Assembly (NCBI GenBank): GCA_000750105.3
Contig: JPHH03000001.1
Location: 1,240,001-1,304,000 of the forward strand
Length of the DNA stretch: 64,000 nt
Source of the DNA: Tolypocladium sp. Sup5 PDA-1
Taxonomy: Eukaryota > Ascomycota > Sordariomycetes > Hypocreales > Ophiocordycipitaceae
Reading direction: 5' to 3'
Shown: one piece after another, positions 21,806 through 34,212 of the stretch
Layout: every line of letters starts with the position of its first letter
Numbering within the stretch: the first letter of the stretch is position 1
The notes under the pieces: generated by a model
Told to the model about the DNA's origin: nothing
Databases searched by the model: none
Seen by the model: the letters and a program-made list of their open reading frames with translations, nothing else
Made by a program: the position numbers and the translations under genes

Positions 21806-23304
21806 TCAAGATGATTCCCTCCGGCCGCTGCCCACAGACGACGACTCCTCATCAATGTCCTTCTTTCCCGGAATCACCCTCCAGCACCATCCGCACCAGC
21901 TCCGCGCGCAGCCCCTGACTTCGGGTCCCAGCACGCGGCTGCCGACGCCCTTTTCGTCATCCCACTCGGGCACGCACGCGCCGACGCGCACCATGCGCAC
22001 CAGCTTGCGCTTGACCTTACCGCCGATACCCTCGATCTCGTGGCGCTCGTAGCCGGGTCCTAGCTGCGGAGACGGGGTGCGCTCATTTTCGTGGCGGAAC
22101 TCGTCGATCAGGGTGGATATGGGTGTTCCCGCGCCGCCAAAGGGGGATCCGTTGGCCGCGGCGGGAGGTGTCGTGCCGGTTCCCGAGGCCGGAGAGGGCA
22201 GCTCGGCGATCCACGGTGCGATCCACGGGGTGGTGCCGTTGTCACGGGCATCTTCGGCGTCGCAGTCTGTCTCTTGTTCGCGGTCTCTGCCGGCGAGGCA
22301 GTCTTCTTCACGGCCGCAAATGACGCCCCGGTCACCGTCGCCGATGCCGGTGCCCAGTCCACCAAGGACTTCGCCGTACTGGTTCCGCCAGCGCCAGATT
22401 CTGCCAACCAACGTGTCAGATATGCAGGTCAGCACCATTGAGGAGGACTGTTAGGATCGTACCGTTGATACTCGTGGTCGGCTCCTCTAATGCTGCGTCC
22501 GCAGGGCTGGCACAGCCAGACACCTGTGGTATCGCACTTGCAGACCGCCCGCTGCACCGCCTCGGAGCTAAATGGCGTGTCTGCGTCTAGGGGTGGGTGT
22601 GTGAGATTGCCAATAGGGGCGCGGACGCAGGTGATACAAAGCCTGCGGTGTCTCTCGCGCAGAGCCACTGGCGCAGGCGGCTTGATGGCACAGTTCTGTG
22701 ATCAGGCGTCAATAGGCAGTGTCTCGAGTCGCACAGACTAACTCACCCTGCAGATGACCTCGCCGCACTTTCTGCACTCATCGACCATGTCGCGTGCGCA
22801 GTTGCCCGACTTGCCGTTGTAGCTGCGGCCGTCCTCCATGTAGTGCCAGTTGCTGGCGCGGGCGCGGTAGCGGAGCAGCTCCTCGCGGTTGACGGGCAGC
22901 GTCTCGTTGGAGCAGCGCAGGGTCGACGCGAGGAGGATAGTGCGGTACTGGATAAGGCCATCGTGGATGCCGCGGCTGGTGCGGGCGAGGGCGTCGAGGG
23001 TGTTGAGGTCGATGGAGGAGGCGATGGCCACGACGATGCTAGGTGTGTTAGTGGCGAGTTGCTGGGATTGGGATGCGGGACAGGTCCAAGAGTATACATA
23101 CGGGTAACAGCTGAGGGCGTCCGTAATGGCGTTGGATATCGTCTGCGGTTTCTCGGTAGACTGCTCCGTTTCCGCAGTGAGGGCCGCGTCTCTGGCCGTA
23201 TTGGAGCCGTTGATGGGTCTCACTTGGAGCTCCCGTCTGATGGCATCCGCTGTCGTCGACTCCGGCGCGTCGCCGCTCTTCTCCAAATCAACAAACCGAG
23301 CCAT
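21806..23304 (-). CDS. F-box-like, cysteine-rich zinc-binding protein
   Basis: Four exons, 23102-23304, 22747-23038, 22463-22695 and 21806-22400, giving 440 residues with all phases consistent. Introns are 51-63 nt with good donors and acceptors. Residues about 70-105 (SSIDLNTLDALARTSRGIHD) resemble the second half of an F-box: 'DLxxLxALxRTxRxIHD'. Next come several CxxC-type pairs (CRKCGEVIC, LCITC, CQPCGR, CGREEDC, CGWCW), suggesting two or more structural zinc sites. The C-terminal part includes a basic segment GGKVKRKLVRM. F-box proteins select substrates for SCF ubiquitin ligases, so an adaptor role is possible but not shown. I do not know a named orthologue. Confidence 0.72.
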
Positions 23305-26013
23305 CTCGCAATATTACGACAGTACAGCCGCCGTCCCGGTGCAAGGCAGACGCCTGTCTCGATCGGCGTCGACGTAACGTCCGGTCGGGCGGTCGGTCCT
23401 CGGAGGCTGCGATAAACGGCAGAGGGGCGATAACGGGTGCAGGGAGAAACGAGCATCAAAGGGGGATTATAGAGCTCGACGAGGCCATTGCTAGAGCGCC
23501 CATCGAATCTCCATTTCACGTCCGGCGAGCTGGACACGGAGGAGCTGCTGGCGATTGCTCTGGAAGTTGGGTGAGGATGATGGGATGCAGGTCGGTCTCG
23601 TGCAGCTCCCAGATAAGGCGCACGTCGCTGTCGCATCAGGTGCCGGCGCTGGGGACGGGTCTACGACGGAGCCGATGCCCCGCTCCAGCTGCCCCTCCAC
23701 GCTCCCCACATAGCCTCCACATGCTGCTGAAGCTTCTTCCCATCATGTGGCCAACAGTAGTCCGTACCGTGCATTTACTGATTGATAAATTCACTCATCA
23801 TTGACTCATTATTGGGCTCCAGAGTTCTTTGCAATTTGGAGAGCCCCCGTTGCGTGAATTGGGGTCTTGAGTATGAGCCATTTCAACGCGATGGACGCCG
23901 AATGAGTCCTCCGCTGCCGGAATGAAAGCGGTACAGCCCACTTACACCATGCCTTGCTCAAGGCGTGAATCTTCTTTCCGATTAGAAAAGGCATTTCTAC
24001 CGGCTAGAATTTCACAGCTCCAATACAGTGATACACCACCAGAGCACTCGGTTTGCAATGGCCTGGGCCCGCGCAGCATGAAGACGTTGGTGTACCGGCC
24101 TTTGCCACGGCTCGCCTCTAAGTCTGGATCAAGAGGCATGAGCTTTTGCTTCAAATTCTACATTGTACTGCAAGCCCCATGGTGTAAAGTCTCACGAAGC
24201 TGTGGACAGTCTCTCATGCGTTCAGCGTGAAGAGCGAGCACCTTTTTGGTGTTGTCAGTCTCAAAGAGGATCGTTTAGCCCCCTCTGGCGTTGTTGGCGG
24301 TCCGATGTCGACATTTGGCACGCCTATTGCATGTAGAATTCCAATTCGTCCCGCGGGGCCGAACTTGTCCACATGGAAACACGAGCGTACATAGTTACCT
24401 ACCTAGATGGCACTGTTCCCGCAGCTACGAGTACTGACTAGAGTCTAAGCGTTGCCTACCCTACACAGCGGGCCGCCGGCATCTGTATGGCTAAACTCGC
24501 AGGTGGCGTAGTTCACAATCTCGCCCTCATTGGTATCGACGACCTTTTTGTAATGGTTCGGGATGCTGCCGAAGTTGCGTGGCCAACGAGAAGAAGGCAG
24601 GCACTGATGGATCACGAGCAAGTCGGCTTCACGCGCCGTGTCCTCTATGACGGCTCTCTACGGAGTACAGCTTGAAGGATCACGATTGTCTGCCAGGGTA
24701 CGTAGTGTGAGGCGACTAAGAGATATACGTACTCGCCTCCAAGACCTGGAGCCGATTCATCCTGAGAAGTAAGCTGCAGTTCGTCTATATAAAGCTCGCC
24801 TTTGCAGTCTGGAAATTTTGGTGACGAGGCCGCTTAGGCGTCCACCCGAGGCTTGGCACAGATCTCGCCGAGGCTAACGGATGACAGGCCAGGAGCAAGT
24901 CCAGCGGTAAGAGCCTCTTGACCTTGTGTCTCCCTCGTACATCATTGGATGCATCGCGATTGTGCATGAACCGACACGACGCCCGGGGCGAAAAATGCCA
25001 CCCACAAGCACGACGGCGCGGGGCTGAGCAGCCGGGGGGGTGTGGCGTTGAGGCGCACCAGATGTTATTTTTGGATACGGCGGTTTCCCCGTCAATGGCA
25101 GCGAGACAATGCCTTCCGATGACGACAGCGCCGTGCATGAGGCTTGGCTGCGCCGGCTGATGGCACGCAGTTCTCTGGAGTCCTGTTGAATCGAGCCACG
25201 AAGCAGCAAAATCTACGGCTTCAACTCTCGCTGCAGATATTGCGCGGGCAAGCTTCTGCAGAGGTGATCGATTCCCGAGGTGCTGGCTTCCCCTGAATTG
25301 GGCCTGCTTCCCTCAACGACAGCGCTACAGCGCTCCAGCGACGTCATCAGGGAGCTGCGTGGGGCTGCAGGCGGCTTGCCCAACCACTCAGCGCGCCAGC
25401 AGCCGCTAGCGCATTGCCATTGGCTCTGAAACGCGATTCTGGGGCCCTGGCAATCGCTGGTGGTCCCCTTGAATTAACGCCGCCTGCTGCTGTGCCAGCC
25501 CGGTGAGCCTTCCCCGCCACAGGCACAAAAACATGGAGCGACACTGCCCCAGCCAGCAACCCCCTGCCATTGTCAGTCTTTTGAAACCACGCGCCGCCTC
25601 GCTCCAGCAAATTTCCAGCAGGTCTTGAAACCGCAGCCCCCCGTCAGTCGTTTCTGCTGCCGCATCTCCCGCATACGTATCCGCAACGGCCCAGCGACCT
25701 CGTCCATCCTCCTCGTGTCCGCATGAGTCTGATCTGCTGAGAGCTTGTGCGTGTGCGAGCCCGCCTCGGATACTGACTGCTTCCGCCGTCTCGAAACTCG
25801 GACGAGTGCGCGCGCACAGGCCACGCACGACCGATCACGACAGCGCCTCGCGTGTTGCGACAGACGAACGAGCGAACGACGACCGACCGAACTGGACACC
25901 TCCCGCTCGCCTGCGCTCGTCCAGCTTGCTCTACGGACGCACCACTCGCAAACCCTCCCGCCGTTTCTCTTTGATGAGGTGGCCGTAGTCGTATCGGCTT
26001 CACTGCGCCCACC
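23305..26013. other. Spacer including chitin synthase promoter
   Basis: No intact gene. It contains an acetyltransferase-like remnant (24470-24650, listed separately), a tacggagtac motif at 24659, and from about 25600 a sequence that looks like the promoter and 5' leader of chitin synthase. Confidence 0.5.
24470..24650 (-). pseudogene. Possible GNAT acetyltransferase fragment
   Basis: On the minus strand a 50-residue stretch reads as natural protein, with HYKKVVDTNEGEIVNYATCE. This recalls the 'KVVDTETGEIVGYAxW' strand region of fungal GNAT N-acetyltransferases, where strands b2-b3 precede the acetyl-CoA site. No start, no acetyl-CoA loop and no rest of the domain were found in any frame nearby. 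Treated as a gene remnant, tentative. Confidence 0.3.
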
Positions 26014-29000
26014 ATGTCGTACAATCGACTAGGCAAGTCCCAATGTCTCCTAATCCATCTGCGACCTTGGCCACATCACCAGCACCCGCACCCCTGCCCA
26101 TGTAATCTCAATCCACTTCCACTCCCGCTTGTGTTCGCGGAACCCCTCAAGTCCTCTTTGTCTCCAGCATCAACAGTCCGTTGTCGGTGTGGCGCGTGTG
26201 GTTCCGTCTTTGTTGCTCTGCCTTGCGTTCGCGCGGAGAGCCTCAAGCTGCCATACCTTAGATTGGGGTCGAGGTCACCAGGCCGTGCGCCGTCACTTGA
26301 CTCCTCATACAACTCGCCCTTGTCTCTCGAGTCTGGTCAACCTGTCCTCTAACCTTCCAACTCGATCGCAGACGACGACTACTATCACGACCCGATGGAC
26401 CCCCATCGCGGCCGTCCGTATCGGACCCCGTCCCCGGGCCATCCCCTCCAGCAGGGCTACCAGCTCGAAGACAACCCGTACAACCAACAGCAGCGCCTCA
26501 CGCCGGGCCTGCCAGCGCAGCATCAGCGACTGGGGACGCCGAGCGACCACCTGAACCTCAACGCGGCGGTAGGTTACGCGACAGCGAGACTGGCACTGCT
26601 CCCAAGCGTACGCCTGACTGACTGCTTGCGCACAGCACTCCGTCGATAACGTTTCCTACGGCGGCCACCACCAAGGCTATGGAGATGCCGTGGTCAACCC
26701 CGAGATGATCCACGACGAGTACGGAGGGAGGCGCCCCTCGTATCCTAACCAGCCCCACGACGATCCGGGCTACTTTGACCAGCAAGCGCAGGATCCGCAT
26801 GGCTACGACGACCAGCGGCCGATGTTGGACCAAGGCCAGAGCCCCGTCTACGAGGAGCAGTACCAGGACCAGCCACAGCAACAACAAGCTGGACCTGGCA
26901 TCAAGCGCTGGAAGACGGTCAAGCAGGTCCTGCTGTACCGCGGAAACCTCGTCCTCGACTGCCCCGTCCCGCCCATCCTGCTCCAGCAGAATACCCACGG
27001 CGAGCGCGACGAGTTTACCCACATGCGATACACAGCCGCCACGTGCGATCCCTCGGACTTTTACAACGAAAACTTCACCCTCCGCCAGAAGCTCTTCAGC
27101 AAGCCGCGCCACACGGAGCTCTTCATCGTCGTCACCATGTACAACGAGGACGATGTCCTCTTCACCCGCACGCTCATGGGCGTCTTCAAGAACATCGAGT
27201 ACATGTGCAACCGACCAAACAGCAAGACCTGGGGCAAGGACGCGTGGAAGAAGATTGTGGTCTGCGTCGTCAGCGACGGCCGCGCCAAGATCAACCCCCG
27301 GACAAAGGCCGTCCTCTCCGGCATGGGCGTCTACCAGGAGGGCATCGCCAAGCAGCAGGTCAACGGAAAGGACGTGACGTCGCATATCTACGAGTACACC
27401 ACGCAGACGCACCTGCAGCTCAAGAACGACGTCGTGTCGCTCGTCCACCGCCGCCAGCCCGTGCAGATGATCTTCTGCCTCAAGGAGAAGAACCAGAAGA
27501 AGATCAACTCGCACCGCTGGTTCTTCCAGGCCTTTGGCCGCGTCCTCGACCCCAACATCTGCGTCCTGCTCGACGCCGGCACGCGGCCCGGCGGAAACTC
27601 CATCTACCACCTCTGGAAGGCGTTTGACCTGGAGCCCATGTGCGGCGGCGCGTGCGGCGAGATCAAGGCCATGCTGGGCACGGGCGGCAAGAACCTCATC
27701 AACCCGCTCGTGGCGACGCAGAACTTTGAGTACAAGATGAGTAACATCCTTGACAAGCCGCTCGAGTCGGCCTTTGGCTTCATCTCCGTCCTGCCGGGTG
27801 CCTTTTCCGCGTACCGCTACGTCGCGCTACAAAACGACAAGAACGGCAAGGGGCCGCTGGAGAAGTACTTTCTCGGCGAGACCCTCCACGGAGGCAGCAG
27901 CGCGGGTCTCTTCGAGTCCAACATGTACCTGGCCGAGGATCGTATCCTCTGTTTCGAGCTCGTCACCAAACGCAACTGCCACTGGATCCTCCAGTACGTC
28001 AAGTCGGCCAACGGCGAGACCGACGTCCCGGACACCGTGACGGAGCTGGTCCTGCAGCGGCGTCGTTGGCTCAACGGCTCCTTCTTCGCCGCCATCTACG
28101 CCATCGCCCACTTCCACGAATTCTTCCGCTCCGACCACTCGATGCTGCGAAAGCTGGCCTTTTTCGTCGAGTTTGTCTTTCAGACAATCAACATGATCTT
28201 TGCGTGGTTTGCTATTGGCAACTTCTTCTTAGTATTCAAGATTTTGACCAGCAGTCTGGGCACGCCGGACCTGCTGGGCAAGACGGGAGAGATTTTGGGC
28301 GTCGTCTTTACGTGGCTGTACGGCGTGTTCCTGATTACCTGCTTTGTCTTGTCGATGGGCAACCGGCCGGCGGGCTCTGGCAGGCTGTACTCTGCCATGG
28401 TCTGGTTCTGGGCGGGCATCATGATGTAGGCCCCTCTACCCTTGCCGTAGACGCTTCCGCTGACATTTACAGATACCTGATGTTTGCGGCCATCTTCATC
28501 GCGGTCAAGGCCATCATCGCCGATGTCAACAGCGGAGACGGCTTCAACATAAGCCAGCTCTTCAAGAACCAAGTCTTCTACACGCTCATCGTCTCGGTCA
28601 TGTCGACATTTGGCATCTGGCTCATCGCGTCCATCATGATGTTTGACCCCTGGCACATGATCACGTCATTTATCCAGTACATGCTGCTGACGCCGACTTA
28701 CACCAACGTGCTCAACGTCTACGCCTTTTGCAACACGCACGACGTGTCGTGGGGCACCAAGGGCGACGACAAGGTCGAGAAGCTGCCTTCGGTCAACACA
28801 AAGGACGGCCAGGGCAAGACGGACCTGCCCGACGAGGGCGACCTCAACGCCCAGTACCAGCGCGAGGTGGCCCTGTTCGCCACAAAGTTCAAGGCCATCA
28901 AGAAGGCGCCGACGGAGGCGCAGCTGCAGGAAAAGCAGATGGACTACTACAGGGGTGTGCGGACGGGCGTCGTGCTCATCTGGATGATTACCAACTTTGC

Positions 29001-29193
29001 GCTGGCGGCCGTGGTGCTGAGCTCGGCGGGCCTGGAGAAGATTACGCCCGGCAAGGGGACGCAGGAGGAGGAGCAGCTGGCGCGGTCCAACATTTACATG
29101 ACGATTGTGCTGTGGAGCGTGGCGGTGCTCAGCGGGTTCAAGTTTCTGGGGGCCATGTGGTTCCTGATTGTCCGGATGTTTAGAGGTGTTTAG
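26014..29193 (+). CDS. chsB: Chitin synthase, class III
   Basis: Membrane-bound family 2 glycosyltransferase that polymerises N-acetylglucosamine from UDP-GlcNAc into chitin at hyphal tips. Exons 26014-26032, 26372-26568, 26636-28425 and 28473-29193, 908 residues. The first intron appears to use a GC donor (AG/GCAAGT) and restores the family-like start MSYNRL followed by DDDYY. The ATG at 26395 is the alternative start. Residues 1-175 are Gln/Tyr/Pro-rich. The catalytic region includes EFTHMRYTAATCDP, VVTMYNEDD, VLLDAG, LAEDRILCFE (about 504) and QRRRWLNGS (about 546). Six or seven membrane segments follow. GVFKNIEYMC and the whole catalytic block match class III rather than I or II. Confidence 0.93.
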
Positions 29194-29611
29194 AGGCGGC
29201 GATGTTTTTTTTTTGTGTATTTTATCTTCTGGACTATACCCGTTTTGTGAAGGCAACTACTTTCTAGACCAGATGCTTCTTGAGCCTGTGACCGAAAGCG
29301 TTTGCGTACAGGAAACTGTTTGAGTAGGACGTAGGGGCATTGAGTATGTCACGTGTTGAGTTGGCGTTGCCGATTTGGGAACTGGCCACTAACAGTTGAG
29401 TCTTTTGCAAACCCCCCCCCTTTTGCCGTTCATGCACAGGCGAGAACAATCGCGGCACTAATTCACATTCAAGCTGTCATCAAGTTCGTATCCAAAGCGC
29501 TAGCTACGCTCGCGGAGAAGAGGAAAAGGGCGGCCACTTTCACGTTATCAGCCCAGCCGCGATCCACAAGGCGTTTTGTCCACCTCCTTCCCGTCACGTC
29601 AGGGAAACCTC
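29194..29611. other. Convergent spacer
   Basis: 3' flanks of chitin synthase and the sedolisin gene. Contains a T9 run at 29204 and a C9-10 run near 29410. No gene. Confidence 0.6.
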
Positions 29612-31796
29612 CTAGATACCCATGAAGACCTGCAAGAAGGCAGGGTAGTTGGGCGTGCCCAACCCGGTGACGGGGTCCCAGCCCTCGACGGCCGAGAACC
29701 CCGAGTTGCCGCAGGCGCTGGGCTGGCTGTCGCCGTCGGAGCCGCCCTTGTCCTGGTTGCCGACGGTGATGTCGTTGAACATCTCCGGGTGGGCGTAGAG
29801 CGTGGGGTTGACAAAGCCGACGGGGCCCTTGCCGGCCTTGATGCGCTCGTCGTTGATGCGGGTGAAGATGGCGGCGACGAGGGGCGCGGACATGGAGGTG
29901 CCGCCCGAGAGGCCCTGGCGGCCGCCGACGACGACGACGCCGTTGTCGCCGACGGCGGCGAGGTCCGGGTACCCGCGGCCGGCGCGGTTGTAGATGCCGC
30001 CGTCGGTGGGGATGGTGCCGTTGCTGGTCTCGTAGGACTGGTAGCCGGGGTCGTGGTTGGCAAGGTAGCTGCCGTCCGCAGTTAGCAACGGGATTCTGTG
30101 GATTGACAGCAGAGGGAAAGGGGGGGGGAGGGGGGGGGGGGGGTAGCTGGACTCACCTGGACACGGCCTGCTTCTGGTAGTCGGGCGTAGTGAAGATGTT
30201 GCTGAAGCCGCCGCCGGACGAGAAGGTAGTGGTGGCGGTCTCGGCGTCGCCCGGGCTGCTGCCCTTGGGCAGCGTCGTCGAGCCCACGACGGTCACGTAC
30301 GGGCAGTTGGCGGCCGTGTCGGGGGTGAAGATGTCCTGGTTGGGACCGAGGCAGGGGCCGGAGCGGCGGGCGACACCGTCGTCGCCACTGGAGAAGACGA
30401 GCGTGGTGCCCTGGAGGCCGAGCTTCATGAACTCGTCGCATTGGCGCTGGTCTTGTCAGCAGGCCTTCACAGTCGTCGCATTCTTCCACACAGGATACAG
30501 CATACCTGGAGGTAGTAGGTTGGGTAGTCGGCCTCGGCCGAGCCGTACGAAAAGGAGATGACGTTGGCAGGCGTGAAAGCACCGCACTGCTCGTTGGGCG
30601 TGGTGCCGTCGACCGTCGGGTCGTCGCCCGTCTCGCCGTACGCCGAGGAGGTGCAGTACGCGCCGTCGACGGCGTCGAGGAAGGTGTTGAAGATGTCGTC
30701 GTTGTTCGCGACCGTCTGGTACAGCTCCGTGCCCTGCGGGTAGACGATGGGGATGGCGATGTCGAAGTCGAGGTCGGCCTCGCCGCCGGCGCCGCTCACG
30801 GGGCCGGGGGCCGAGCCGCCGTCGATCTTGTCGACCTTGGGGCCCGTGCCGGCGGGGATGCTGGGCGCGAAGGACTTGTAGAACTGGTTCAGGTCCTGTT
30901 GCGCGTACTTTTCGCTGTCGAGCTCGAAGATGCCGAGGCGGTTGCTCTTGTCGGCGAGGGTGCCGTCGGTGATGTTGTACATGGCCTTGATGCAGGCGGG
31001 CGTGATGGCCGTGTCACAGTTGGCGGTGCTCTCTGTCGGAGTGTTAGAACACAACCAGCGTCTGACGGATCTATACAGAGGAACTTACGGGGATTCGCGG
31101 CCAGCTTGGCAACCAGCTCCTTGGACATGGGCCGCGTCTTCTGGCCAATGACCTTGTCGGCGCCGCGCTTCTCCTTGCGGCCGCCGGCCCGGGGCGCAAA
31201 GGCCACGCCGGGGGTGATGAAGTCGACGACCTGCGACACGCCGCTGGGCAGGCTGTACTCGTCGGTGCCGACGTGCTCGCTGCGGCTCTCGACGTGGTCG
31301 TAGGCGTGGTACCGCGTCTTGAGCGCCGCCTCGAGCTTGCCGACGGTGGTGTCGACGTTCATCCAGCCCCTGCTCTTGGGCACGCTGATGGCCGAGTCGG
31401 GGATGCCCGCCGACACGAGCCAGTCGCGCACCGTCTTGACCGACTTGTCGTCGGGCGAGAAGAGCTCGACGAGCTGGTCGGGGGTGTAGTGCTTGCCGTA
31501 GGACGGGGAGTTGGGGTCCGAGCTGTACGCACACTGTCAGACGCTCCTCTCAGACTTGAGATATCGACGGCGTGCGTGGAGACTTACACCTCCATCAGGT
31601 AGTCCATGCCCTTGTCCAGGTTGCGCTGCTTCAGGGCGATGCGCACGGGGACCTTGGTGTTGGCATCGAGGGCGTGGCGCTTGACCCAGCGGTTCTGCGT
31701 CGACGAGGCGCGCTTCTCGTGGACGACGTGGCCGGTCGTGGGGATGGCCAGGGCCCCGGCAAAGAGGCCGCTGAGGAGGATGAGGCTGCCCTTCAT
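29612..31796 (-). CDS. Secreted sedolisin (S53) serine-carboxyl protease
   Basis: Acid-active peptidase of MEROPS family S53, tripeptidyl-peptidase-like, probably secreted for nutrient acquisition. Exons 31588-31796, 31089-31522, 30506-31032, 30157-30446 and 29612-30068, total 638 residues in frame. A signal peptide covers residues 1 to about 17 (MKGSLILLSGLFAGALAIP). The propeptide follows up to about 215 (DPNSPSYGKHYTPDQLVELF). The catalytic domain has Glu and Asp four residues apart in GGEADLDFD (about 299/303), the oxyanion Asp in FSSGDDG, and nucleophile Ser in SGGTSMSAP (about 545). It ends GWDPVTGLGTPNY, which matches the calcium-site end of the family. Intron 4 (30069-30156) contains a long G/C homopolymer tract. 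A TATA box lies upstream. Confidence 0.93.
30121..30143. repeat. G-tract in sedolisin intron 4
   Basis: Twenty-three bases, all G except one A, read on the + strand; in the transcript it is a C-tract between donor and branch site. Such tracts are error-prone in sequencing. Confidence 0.85.
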
Positions 31797-31870
31797 GGTG
31801 ATGGTGTCGTTTGGCTGGTTGTCTTGCACTTGATGCCCCTTTCTCCTGATGGAGCGGGCGGCAACGCTCT

Positions 31871-31877
31871 TATATAG
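31871..31877 (-). promoter_or_regulatory. TATA box of the sedolisin gene
   Basis: TATATAA in the transcribed direction, about 75 bp upstream of the start codon. Fits the strong, regulated expression usual for secreted proteases. Inferred from position and sequence. Confidence 0.5.
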
Positions 31878-33863
31878 TCATCTTGCTCCGGCTCATCAGA
31901 CAATGCCGAGCCACAACCGCTCTACATCCAGGCCTCGACGTTGCATCGCGGAGCTCAACTCAGTACATGGCTGTGATAACGCAAGGGCGGCTGGAGCAGC
32001 AAACAGTCGCGCCGGAGCCAACGGCCGCAGCCGGGTCCTGGCCATGGCTCTCGACTCTCGAGACCAGCTTCCTACCTCGTGTTAGTCGTCGGTCCATCCC
32101 CCGAGGGCGAGCTGGAGGCTGTGGGAACGAATGCTACGGTGCGTGAGGTGCATGTCAAGTGACGAGGTAATATACAGGAGCTCCACCGCTCAGTCTGGAG
32201 ACGGACAACTTCCTTAACTTCCTTTCTAGTTCTATCGAGGACTCGGCTCCGCGAAGAGGTGCCGCACGGAGCCTCAGCGTCCGTGCAACTCGCGGGGCAT
32301 CAGACGAGCTGTACAGACTGGGTACGGACGGACGAGAACACCGCATATGTCTCAACGTTATATAGACGACTGCAATAGCATTGGCGTCCTGGTGAGGCGA
32401 TGCAAGCCACCGGCAGTTGAACCGCGGTGTAAGTGGTCGAGTCTCTGGGCCAAGGAGCCTAACTAGTCTCAACTCCTGAGTCCACCCCAGACGCCCCAAC
32501 GACTCACGCAGCCTCCGTACGAAAGGAAGACGTTGGTTCATGTTGGCTGCTTCACCCTCACTCGTTGCGCCAAAAGGGCCCTCAATCCCGCAATCGCAGT
32601 CGACCTTTCGGGAAGCAGGGCCGGTTATTCGGCATCGGAGCCGAGGCAACCTGCCCAATGCGGTAACTCGCCGGGACCAGAGTCCAACCGTCAACGGCGG
32701 CCCAAGCAGCAATGCGGAGCCCCGCTCCACTTACACGGTTGACGGTACCATCGCCATCGTTCCCGTCTTCCAAGGTTCCAAGTTTCCATGGAGGCTTCCA
32801 CGCGGAGGGCTTCAGCGCCCCTGGGGCCAGGCATGACGTACGTACCGCCCTTCGGCTGCAACCCACGTGCTGGCGGCCAGCATCCCATCAGGCGATCAGG
32901 GGCACGGGCGACGACGACTGGGCGCTAACTCCACGAGTCCACGATCGACACGGCATTTTCGTGCCGGCGATAGGGCTCCCGGCCGAACCAGGCATAGCCG
33001 GCCGTCGATCGCGGCCGAGAGGGGAAGACCGAAGACGAGAGCAAAGCTGCGAGAGCGCTTTAGGAAGCAGAGAGCTGGGGAGTAGTTGATTGAGTCGCGG
33101 TATTCATATACATGCTTGTTAGAGCTGCATCCGGAACGCGAGTTGCTGGAGCCGCCTGTGGTGATCTGCGTGCGGGTTGGCGATAAGCTTGAACTTCCTT
33201 GAAGAGACTCTGCCCGGGCCCCCTCGCATATGTACGAAGGCATGTGCGGTGCTGTGCGTCGACGGCCGCACTGATCCTTCGAGCAGCAACATACTTACTC
33301 CTACTGCCGAAACCTTAAAAATAAGCATTTGCTAGACCCCAGATCTCTGCTTTCTGGTGTCACGTTGCGTATTATCGCAGAGGCCTGAGCGCATGAGAAC
33401 ACCAGAGACCGGCTTATACAGCCGGGAACAACAGCCCAGTCCATAAGGCGTTTAGACAAATTCGGATAGGATTCCCCCTCGTGCGGGGAGTTCGCGTACC
33501 GGCCGCCCGGAAATATCACCTTGATTAAGCGTAGATGAAGGTATGAAGCAGCTACTCTCTGTTAAGCAAGTCGGTTGGAACCGACAGGGCTGCCCGTCCG
33601 ATAAGGCGGCCGCGTTGCCGCATAGCCGAGTTAGGGCAGAGCCGACAATCAGAGGCGACTGCAGGCTCGAGTTCCCCCGCATATCCAGTATAAACCCAGT
33701 TTCTATTACCGACCTTCTCTTACGGGACGCTTACCGGATGCCCTTTTGACGGCGAGAACCTGGAGGGCGCCAGCGGAAGCCGTAGCCGACGCAAACTCTC
33801 CGGAGCCCGCCATGCCTCTAAGGAAGCTGACTGGACGACGCTGGAAAGAGTGCCACTGCAGTT
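31878..33863. other. 2-kb gene-free spacer
   Basis: No coding sequence, RNA gene or clear repeat recognised on either strand. The boundary marks the passage into the accessory part of the window. Confidence 0.5.
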
Positions 33864-34212
33864 TTACATGCTCTCAAGGCAAGCATCAACCGCCAATTCA
33901 GCCTGGCCATTGCCAGCGTCTGTGTAAGTCAAGGTACGAGCGCGCCTACTCTGGCCCCTGCAGCACCTCCTCCGAGCCATCCCCCGCTTCAGCCATATGT
34001 ACTCGTTGTTGTACGGCTCACCCTCCTCCTCGACGTCGATGAGCACCCGCGTCACGGTAAACTTGATGGGCGCGCGCAGCTTCTTGCCCAGGCGGTTGAA
34101 GGTGGCGTCCGCGTGCCGGCGAGCGAGTGCGCGCTGCCCGTTGTGGTCGGGTCTCGGCGAGGGGCGCAGAGGCCTGGAGGATGTGCGCCTCGGCGAGGGC
34201 GAAGCCCGACAT
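33864..34212 (-). pseudogene. Frameshifted gene fragment, unknown family
   Basis: Starts well: a fungal-style leader, then ATG at 34212 (MSGFALAEAHILQASAPLAE). After about 21 codons the plausible reading moves by one base, continuing NGQRALARRHADATFNRLGK and then PIKFTVTRVLIDVEEEGEP, which has strong protein character. One extra C in the run ACCCGACC explains the shift. The frame then runs into arginine-rich sequence and a stop near 33864 without an obvious domain end. I do not recognise the family. Broken or truncated gene most likely. Confidence 0.4.

Noticed and set aside
26558..27610. 350-codon minus-strand frame
   Set aside because: Antisense of the chitin synthase exon, produced by GC-rich third positions.
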